Shown: positions 43,975-48,728 of the stretch, piece by piece
Layout: each line of letters starts with the position of its first letter
How positions within the stretch are numbered: the first letter of the stretch is position 1
Assembly (NCBI GenBank): GCA_019118905.1
Contig: DWYA01000053.1
Coordinates: forward strand, 1 to 48,728
DNA: 48,728 bases
Reading direction: 5' to 3'
Source of the DNA: Ruthenibacterium avium
Lineage (GTDB): Bacteria; Bacillota; Clostridia; Oscillospirales; Ruminococcaceae
Notes under the pieces: model-generated
What the model was told of the DNA's origin: nothing
The model's database searches: none
What the model saw: only the letters and a program-made list of their open reading frames with translations
Position numbers and translations under genes: made by a program

Positions 43975-44667
43975 TTATTCTTTTTGCTTCATCACTTGGT
44001 CACGCAGTGCCTGCATCCGCAGGTCGGTCTGGGCGATGACATCGGCGCACTCTTTCAGCTCACCGGCGATTCTGCGCGTTTCCGGGGTGTGGTTTTTGTA
44101 GCGAATTTGATGCTCCAAGCTGGCCCAAAAATCCATTGCCACCGTGCGGATTTGTACTTCTACGCGCATAGGCTCCTTGTGCGTAGAAAAAAATACGGGA
44201 ACCTCTAAAACTAAGTGCAGACTGCGGTATCCGTTGGGCTTTGGATTTTGAATATAGTCCTTCTTTTCAATCAGACGAACGTCATCCTGGCGCGTCAGCA
44301 TTTCGGCCACGGCATAAATATCATCTACAAAAGAGCAAATAACACGAATGCCGGCCACGTCGTTGAGCGTTTGGGAAATAGAATCCACCGTTACCGGCGC
44401 ACCTTTCCTACGCAATTTCTGCGCAATGCTCATTGGTTTTTTGATGCGGAACGAAATGGTTTCAATCGGATTTCTCTGTTTGGAATGCGAAAGTTCATCG
44501 TTTAAAATTTCCAGCTTTGTCGTCACTTCACGGATGACGGCATGGTATTTTATCATTAAATGATTAAATTCTTCCAAGCGTTCAAACACGTCCTGATCGC
44601 CGTGTGTTAGCAAAAAGCTTTGCACAAGCTCCGCTTTTTCCACTCGAAAGCTTTTTTCTACGTCCAT
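43975..44667 (-). CDS. Small (p)ppGpp synthetase, YwaC/RelP-like
   Basis: A 230-residue single-domain RelA/SpoT synthetase without a hydrolase domain, so it makes but cannot degrade the alarmone. Motifs: NPIETISFRIKKPMSIAQKL, DVAGIRVICSFVDDIYAVAE, KDYIQNPKPNGYRSLHLV and VEVQIRTVAMDFWASLEHQI. The KDYIQxPKPNGYRSLHL form is closer to B. subtilis YwaC (RelP) than to YjbM (RelQ), as far as memory allows. It lies 17 bp after the YugP gene and shares its promoter. Confidence 0.9.
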   Translation of the reverse strand: MDVEKSFRVEKAELVQSFLLTHGDQDVFERLEEFNHLMIKYHAVIREVTTKLEILNDELSHSKQRNPIETISFRIKKPMSIAQKLRRKGAPVTVDSISQTLNDVAGIRVICSFVDDIYAVAEMLTRQDDVRLIEKKDYIQNPKPNGYRSLHLVLEVPVFFSTHKEPMRVEVQIRTVAMDFWASLEHQIRYKNHTPETRRIAGELKECADVIAQTDLRMQALRDQVMKQKE

Positions 44668-44684
44668 GCTTTTTTACTCCTCTT

Positions 44685-45386
44685 TTAGCGGTCGTCCCTT
44701 CTGCCGCCGAACAAAAGAATTAAGCGCAGCAAGTTGGCCACACTGACCAGCAACGCCGCAACATAGGTCAGCGCCGCAGCCGTTAAAACCTTGCTCACAC
44801 CCTCTTGCTCCTGCTGCGTTACCATATGGTAATTCTCCAGCGTTTCCAAAGCACGTCGGCTGGCGTTGAACTCCACCGGAAGCGTAATCAGCTGAAACAC
44901 CGTCACTAAACTAAACAGCAAAATGCCCAGAGTCACAAGGGGCTGCCAACTCATAATGATGCCCAGCACAATCAAAGGAATGGACAAACCCGAACCGATA
45001 TTCGTCAAGGGAATAATCGCATTCCGAATGGTGAGCGGCGCATAACCGACAGAATGCTGAATGGCATGACCCGTTTCATGCGCGGCTACACCAACCGCCG
45101 CCACCGTACTGCGCGAGTAAACGTCCTGTGAAAGGCGCACAACCTGAGCGGATGGATCATAATGGTCACTGAGACTTCCCGGCACCATTTCAATTCGCAC
45201 ATGGCTCAATCCATTCGCATCCAAAATGCGGCGCGCTGCCTGCGCACCCGTTAAACCGCTGAACAGCGATACTTGACTGTATTGTGCAAAAGCACTTTTT
45301 ACACGCATTTGCGCCCAAAAAGCCACCAGCATGGCGGGAATCACCAGAAGAATATAGTATTTATCCGGCCAAAAGAAAAACGGCAT
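44685..45386 (-). CDS. yugP: YugP-type membrane zinc metallopeptidase
   Basis: A 233-residue membrane protease of the YugP family. The zinc site HETGH is at 103-107 (in GVAAHETGHAIQHSVGY). Hydrophobic segments lie at about 10-25, 118-165 (two) and 205-225. VPGSLSDHYDPSAQVVRLS and PVEFNASRRALETL are conserved in the family. The ATG at 45386 follows AGGAGG. Its substrate is not known. It is first in a two-gene operon with the alarmone synthetase and divergent from the spoIIID pair. Confidence 0.9.
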   Translation of the reverse strand: MPFFFWPDKYYILLVIPAMLVAFWAQMRVKSAFAQYSQVSLFSGLTGAQAARRILDANGLSHVRIEMVPGSLSDHYDPSAQVVRLSQDVYSRSTVAAVGVAAHETGHAIQHSVGYAPLTIRNAIIPLTNIGSGLSIPLIVLGIIMSWQPLVTLGILLFSLVTVFQLITLPVEFNASRRALETLENYHMVTQQEQEGVSKVLTAAALTYVAALLVSVANLLRLILLFGGRRDDR

Positions 45387-45412
45387 AGCGTATCCTCCTT
45401 CACTTTTTGCTT

Positions 45413-45418
45413 ATTATA
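45413..45418 (-). promoter_or_regulatory. -10 box for yugP and the alarmone synthetase
   Basis: On minus, a perfect TATAAT lies 27 bases before the yugP ATG. The -35 position is T-rich with no good match, so the assignment rests on the -10 and its position. Confidence 0.5.
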
Positions 45419-45473
45419 TCTCCTAATTGTGAAAAAATCATGGCAGACGGCCAGCAAACCTGCCGTGCAAATT

Positions 45474-45502
45474 GCATACCCGAACCGTTGCCCCCATATA
45501 TA
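45474..45502 (+). promoter_or_regulatory. Possible sigma-E promoter for the spoIIID pair
   Basis: GCATACC (45474-45480) and CATATATA (45495-45502) are separated by 14 bases. This is close to the sporulation sigma-E form (KMATATT, 14 bases, CATACAHT), matching about five of seven -35 positions and the CATA core of the -10. B. subtilis spoIIID is itself sigma-E-driven. No good sigma-A promoter is visible here. Confidence 0.45.
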
Positions 45503-45538
45503 TAAACGTAAAGACGAAAAAGGAGGGAAGGCTGGGGT

Positions 45539-45727
45539 ATGAAGGGAAATCCGGAGGAGCGCGCCATTGCCTTGGCGCAATATGTACTGGAGCATAACGC
45601 AACGGTCCGAAGTGCGGCCAAAAAATTCGGCGTAAGCAAATCGACGGTACATAAGGATATCTTAAAAATTGCAGATGCTTTCCGCAGTAAAAACAACAGT
45701 TTTCTGTCGGGAGGTGCGCTTGTATGA
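45539..45727 (+). CDS. Truncated SpoIIID paralogue (HTH half only)
   Basis: A 62-residue protein. Residues 1-40 match the full SpoIIID encoded directly downstream at 33 of 40 positions, including the helix-turn-helix RSAAKKFGVSKSTVHKD (24-40). The remaining 22 residues are unrelated to SpoIIID and lack its basic C-terminal RHLRGG region, which in B. subtilis SpoIIID makes additional DNA contacts. The start follows GGAGGG. Its last codons overlap the next gene by 4 bp (ATGA). The DNA of the two copies differs at many silent positions while the proteins agree, so it is not a fresh, neutral duplicate. Confidence 0.8.
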   Translation: MKGNPEERAIALAQYVLEHNATVRSAAKKFGVSKSTVHKDILKIADAFRSKNNSFLSGGALV

Positions 45728-45987
45728 AAGGAAATCCGGAGGAAAGAGCCATCGCGCTAGGCGAGTATGTGACGCAAACAGGAGCAACCGTCCGCAGCGC
45801 CGCAAAAAAGTTTGGAATCAGTAAGTCCACGGTGCACAAAGATTTAACAGAACGTCTGAAAACACAAAATCGTGCATTATATGAGAGCGTCCAGCGGGTG
45901 CTTCAGCTGAATAAAGAGGAACGCCACCTTCGCGGCGGCGCCGCAACACGGCAAAAATATCATCCGAATACCCACGGCAGTTTTTAA
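45724..45987 (+). CDS. spoIIID: Sporulation transcription factor SpoIIID
   Basis: An 87-residue DNA-binding protein that activates or represses mother-cell genes together with sigma-E and later sigma-K. The N-terminal HTH RSAAKKFGISKSTVHKDLTERL (24-45) and the C-terminal basic segment RHLRGGAATRQKY (67-79) are both family-diagnostic. The ATG at 45724 has GGGAGGTG seven bases upstream inside the preceding gene, so it can be translated well on its own as well as by coupling. Its presence implies the organism is, or descends from, an endospore former. Confidence 0.95.
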   Translation: MKGNPEERAIALGEYVTQTGATVRSAAKKFGISKSTVHKDLTERLKTQNRALYESVQRVLQLNKEERHLRGGAATRQKYHPNTHGSF

Positions 45988-46042
45988 CACCAAAGTGTGT
46001 GTATATTGCCTTTAAATTGATTGCAAGCTTCATATTATTATC

Positions 46043-46098
46043 AACAGCGGAACCCATGACAGTGATAGATACACTGCATGGATTTCGCTGTTTTTTTT
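46043..46098 (+). terminator. Terminator after spoIIID
   Basis: A long stem: CAGCG/CGCTG at the base, CCATG/CATGG and CAGTG/CACTG above, closing on the loop ATAGATA, followed by a run of eight T. It lies 56 bases after the spoIIID stop. Confidence 0.85.
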
Positions 46099-46209
46099 GA
46101 AAAGAGTACCTTTGACCTTTGTTCATGGTTTAGCAGAATTCGCCAAAGATGCTTCTATTTTTCCGAATTAAGCTCTGTACGATTTCGCAGCCTACTTTTA
46201 TTATAGAGC

Positions 46210-46247
46210 CTAAAAAACAACCCCACAACATAAAATTGCTGTGGGGT
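46210..46247 (-). terminator. Minus-strand terminator-like hairpin
   Basis: Read on minus, AACCCCACA and TGTGGGGTT form a perfect 9-bp stem around a 12-base loop, followed by GTTTTTTA. No intact minus-strand gene ends just before it, so it may belong to the damaged genes upstream. Confidence 0.6.
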
Positions 46248-46376
46248 TGCATGGCGGAGATGAAGCAATGCCCGTGGTATCCTCTCTGTTATAGCCGCAT
46301 CAAAAGCGTTGTTTGTGCCGCTTGTGCAATGAGTACCTATTACTTTATTACGAAGAACTCGGGAAAATTCAATATA

Positions 46377-46408
46377 AAGCGGCAGATGATGATCCATCTG
46401 TCGCTTTA
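46377..46408. other. 13-bp stem-loop downstream of the EcsC-like fragment
   Basis: AAAGCGGCAGATG and CATCTGTCGCTTT pair with one G-T, around the loop ATGATC. It is 50 bases beyond the stop of the minus-strand fragment. There is no strong T-run on either side. Confidence 0.5.
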
Positions 46409-46457
46409 TGACTGTAACATACGATTCAAATAGCAAAAAGGGAACGCTGACCGATTG

Positions 46458-46745
46458 TTATATATCGGTTAAAATTTCATTATCGGCAAGTGCTGTTCCG
46501 AACGTCACGAAGCCGCCGGGCGTTCCTTCCGCAAACGAAATGGCGCTGACCTTATTGGTTTCAAACGTGATGGATTTCGTTGCAGTACGATCAATCACTG
46601 CTTCATCAATTCCCGCATAAGCCAGATTGTTTTCAATGGCGTTTCGTACAACATCCGTATCATAGTATTTTTTCAATTCTAAGAACAAAAAAGTTTCTCT
46701 GTCTATTCTCACTCCCGGAATCGACACTGCACCTTTCAGCACCAT
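46458..46745 (-). CDS. Truncated protein resembling the N-terminus of an EcsC-like family
   Basis: A 95-residue frame. VSIPGVRIDRETFLFLELKKYY, IDRTATKSITFETNKVSAISFAEGTPGG and the following Gly-rich turn resemble, from memory, the N-terminal part of EcsC-like proteins often mislabelled bacteriochlorophyll 4-vinyl reductase in gut Clostridia. Those proteins run on for well over 200 residues, with a membrane-associated region starting at this Gly-rich turn; here the chain stops 16 residues after it. It is therefore probably a 3'-truncated relic. It overlaps the zinc-ribbon pseudogene by 10 bp. Confidence 0.45.
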   Translation of the reverse strand: MVLKGAVSIPGVRIDRETFLFLELKKYYDTDVVRNAIENNLAYAGIDEAVIDRTATKSITFETNKVSAISFAEGTPGGFVTFGTALADNEILTDI

Positions 46746-47101
46746 CTCAGAAGTTCAGAATTCATCGTTAACAGAAGCACAACCAACATCAGCACACCAA
46801 ACATTCCAAACAGCGTGCCCAAAATCAGGCTTCCCCATCCTGTAAACGAAAGCATTTTCAAGGTTGCTTTCAGACGCTTGCTGCTCGGGTTATCCTGCCA
46901 TCTATTCTCTGCTGTCTTTTTCAAGTTCACCTGCTGCACAGGCGGTGTCTGCTGTGCTGTTTCCTGTGTTTTGAACGTTTCCTGAGAATGGATAGGCGGT
47001 GTTTGCGGCAGAGTTTTCGGCGTTGCCGATGCCGTCTGCACCTGTTGCGCCGGCTCGCCTGTCCTCACATTCTGTGCCTTTCCGCAATATTTTCAAAACA
47101 T
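46736..47101 (-). pseudogene. Zinc-ribbon membrane protein interrupted by TGA at codon 3
   Basis: From an ATG at 47101 the frame reads Met-Phe-TGA-Lys-Tyr-Cys-Gly-Lys-Ala-Gln, where zinc-ribbon proteins have a start such as MFCKYCGK; the TGA stands exactly where the first zinc Cys (TGC/TGT) should be. After it the frame is open for 119 codons: a Pro/Gln/Thr-rich linker (about 15-70), a Lys/Arg patch, and one or two hydrophobic segments, SLILGTLFGMFGVLMLVVLLL, near the end. A GTG at 47068 could start a shortened protein lacking the ribbon. A nonsense mutation is the simplest reading. Confidence 0.55.
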
Positions 47102-47170
47102 CTTTTTCCGTTCGGTTACGTACACTTCCCAAAGAAATTCCTTTTCACAATATTTTGCCTATTTTTCTGT

Positions 47171-48706
47171 TCATCTGACGCGGCTGTAAAATCCAAGCGC
47201 AGTTCCCTTCTCAATACCCGGTCCGACCTGCACACCCTCATAAATCGTCATGGAATCGCCCGCAAATTCAAGAAAGCGCTCATCGATTGTTTCGTCACTG
47301 CGTGTGATTGTCACAGGAACCTCACCGGACTGATCGCCGCTCCTGCTGATAAAGTTTGTATGGACGATCTGATAAGGACTTCCGCCGTAGGTCGTGCCGT
47401 CAATCACGAGCTCTGTTTCTCCGTCACTGCTGACCCACGTTCCCTGCATCTCCTTCACGAGCGAGGTCGGCTGTGTTCCTGTCAGTTCATGATAACGGTC
47501 ACACAGCCGAGCCATCAGACCAGCAATCTGATACTGTGACAACGGATACATCGTGCCGTCCGCCTGATAAATTGTCCCTTCGCTGATAGGCTGCATCATG
47601 CCGTACAAATGGTAAAATCGCAGGCGCAACTGCGCACCGTCCAGCGTGCAGACAGCGTCGTAAATCGTTCCCTCCGTTCCCACTTCAATCATATAGCTGT
47701 CGTCCCATGTATAGGAATCAAACACCGTTCCAAACAGCTCGCCGAGCGTCATCGAATCGTCACCCAAGAGAGCAAAATCGTCAAAACCATTTCCTGTTTG
47801 TGAATCCGCCAAAAAGCACTGCGAAAAAAACGTCATTTCTTGCGAGTCCAACTCCGGCAAGGAAGAAAGATCAAGAAGATTTTCTGAGTTCGCCGTCTGC
47901 TGTTCGCCTCCATTTGAAACAGCGCTGGAGGCTGCATTTTGAGATACCGAGCTGCTCTCGATGTTCCAATCGCTTGATGCCGTATCTGCGTCATCCGCGC
48001 TTTCGGAAAGCGTTTCCACATCATAAACGTCGCCACTTTCCTCCAAACCGCTCATCCATGCGTTTGCCACCATTTTTCCGCCGATGACAGAAATCAGAAG
48101 CGAAACCACAAGGATAACACCAACATATCCCACGAAAAGCAGCAAAGCGGGCTTTTTTCGTGCAGGGATCGCCTCGGCATTTCCCTGCACCTGCTCATAC
48201 AATTTTTTGTTATAATTTTTTCCGTTTAAAATAGCCAGCACAAGTCCCCAAACGGAAACACCCATGCTTAACAGTGACAACAGCCCTGTCACCGCCAAAC
48301 CAGTCACACTCATGGAAGCCGCTGTGAAAAGCGCGGCGATCTGCCCGCCGATAGTCACCGCAAATACAGCGATTAAATAGGGTAAAAAGGTCTTTTGAAA
48401 TAGCTTAACACTACCGTGATACAGCTGATGGAACGGGGCCAACAAAAAGGCCGCCCAGTTAAATTTGGTCGCCTGCCCTACCTGAATCTTTTGAAATTCT
48501 GCTTCATAATAAGGGTTTCTTCCAGCCTGTTGCGGCACATCTCCCCCAACAGGCTGGGCACTCTTTTGAGGCTGTGGCAGTGAGTTTTCCTGCGGTAAAG
48601 CAGGTTCACCTATTTCCAATTCCCTTTCTTCGGCACAAGATGCGCCGCACACCTTGCAGAAAGCACTGTCATCATCCAATTTCGCTCCGCATTTTCTGCA
48701 ATACAT
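47171..48706 (-). CDS. Zinc-ribbon membrane protein with DUF2628-like segment
   Basis: A 511-residue protein. An N-terminal four-Cys zinc ribbon (C3, C6, C17, C20) is followed by a Pro/Gln-rich linker, then a DUF2628-like region with FNWAAFLLAPFHQLYHG and several hydrophobic segments (about 108-165 and 185-210). Residues 215-300 are Ser/Asp/Glu-rich and disordered. The last 210 residues form an extracellular-looking, beta-rich domain with few charges and GTWVSSDGETELVIDG. AAGGAGG precedes the ATG at 48706, so the gene is complete. The function is unknown; such proteins are common membrane sensors or scaffolds in gut Clostridia. Confidence 0.75.
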   Translation of the reverse strand: MYCRKCGAKLDDDSAFCKVCGASCAEERELEIGEPALPQENSLPQPQKSAQPVGGDVPQQAGRNPYYEAEFQKIQVGQATKFNWAAFLLAPFHQLYHGSVKLFQKTFLPYLIAVFAVTIGGQIAALFTAASMSVTGLAVTGLLSLLSMGVSVWGLVLAILNGKNYNKKLYEQVQGNAEAIPARKKPALLLFVGYVGVILVVSLLISVIGGKMVANAWMSGLEESGDVYDVETLSESADDADTASSDWNIESSSVSQNAASSAVSNGGEQQTANSENLLDLSSLPELDSQEMTFFSQCFLADSQTGNGFDDFALLGDDSMTLGELFGTVFDSYTWDDSYMIEVGTEGTIYDAVCTLDGAQLRLRFYHLYGMMQPISEGTIYQADGTMYPLSQYQIAGLMARLCDRYHELTGTQPTSLVKEMQGTWVSSDGETELVIDGTTYGGSPYQIVHTNFISRSGDQSGEVPVTITRSDETIDERFLEFAGDSMTIYEGVQVGPGIEKGTALGFYSRVR

Positions 48707-48728
48707 GCTTTTTCCTCCTTTTTTACAT

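Larger units (their letters stand above)
46099..46457. other. Intergenic stretch with two hairpins and no supported gene
   Basis: This region has overlapping open frames on both strands of about 93-94 codons, none with a good ribosome binding site and all crossing strong hairpins. One hairpin, AACCCCACA/TGTGGGGTT with a T-run on minus, is at 46218-46247. Another, a 13-bp stem AAAGCGGCAGATG/CATCTGTCGCTTT, is at 46377-46408. These look like terminators or relics of lost genes. Confidence 0.5.

Noticed and set aside
46155..46436. 93-codon minus-strand ORF in the spoIIID downstream gap
   Set aside because: It has no ribosome binding site, spans two stable hairpins and shows no family motif; an equally long frame exists on the plus strand.

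Overview
The window looks like chromosome from a spore-forming, moderately high-GC Clostridium-class Firmicute, most likely of the Oscillospirales/Ruminococcaceae type. This is inferred from gene content and order, not from a marker search. The evidence is: plsX-rnc-smc-ftsY, dprA-topA-trmFO and infC-rpmI-rplT blocks; AddAB rather than RecBCD; a type III glutamine synthetase; a PnrA/BMP-type nucleoside ABC system; and the mother-cell sporulation regulator SpoIIID.

Layout. From 1 to 28.6 kb every gene is on the minus strand and nearly all are housekeeping. In transcription order these are murD, a GNAT protein, a methionine-gamma-lyase-family protein and cysS; a GNAT protein with addB and addA; infC, rpmI and rplT behind a good promoter and an L20-type attenuator leader; a SpoU methyltransferase with dprA, topA, trmFO, plsX, rnc, smc, ftsY, rdgB and yhbY; and a fused nadD-yqeK gene followed by the first 154 codons of an unidentified gene cut by the window edge. 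At 28.7 kb the strand changes: glnN and a nitrilase-family amidase are on plus. From 31.9 to 38.7 kb a minus-strand block encodes a nucleoside-type ABC importer (lipoprotein, double ATPase, two permeases), a Cupin_5 protein and a Gfo/Idh oxidoreductase, with mtnA divergent from it. Then come a small XRE regulator, a 52-residue protein of unknown function, and potABC without a potD. A YwaC/RelP-like alarmone synthetase and a YugP-type membrane metalloprotease are convergent with potABC.

The right end (45.4-48.7 kb) is the least ordinary. Two tandem, translationally coupled spoIIID genes lie behind a possible sigma-E promoter; the first is only an HTH half. They are followed by a stretch with hairpins and damaged genes: a fragment of a putative EcsC-like protein and a zinc-ribbon membrane protein whose third codon is TGA. 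An intact zinc-ribbon membrane protein of 511 residues ends the window.

Observations most worth a second look: the truncated/full-length spoIIID pair; the nadD-yqeK fusion that keeps an internal ribosome binding site; a 162-bp MITE-like element with perfect 15-bp inverted ends between dprA and topA; the TGA in place of a zinc-ribbon cysteine; and the pot operon lacking a binding protein. I saw no CRISPR array, tRNA, rRNA, prophage or intact insertion sequence. Family assignments come from reading motifs in the translations; no database search was run.
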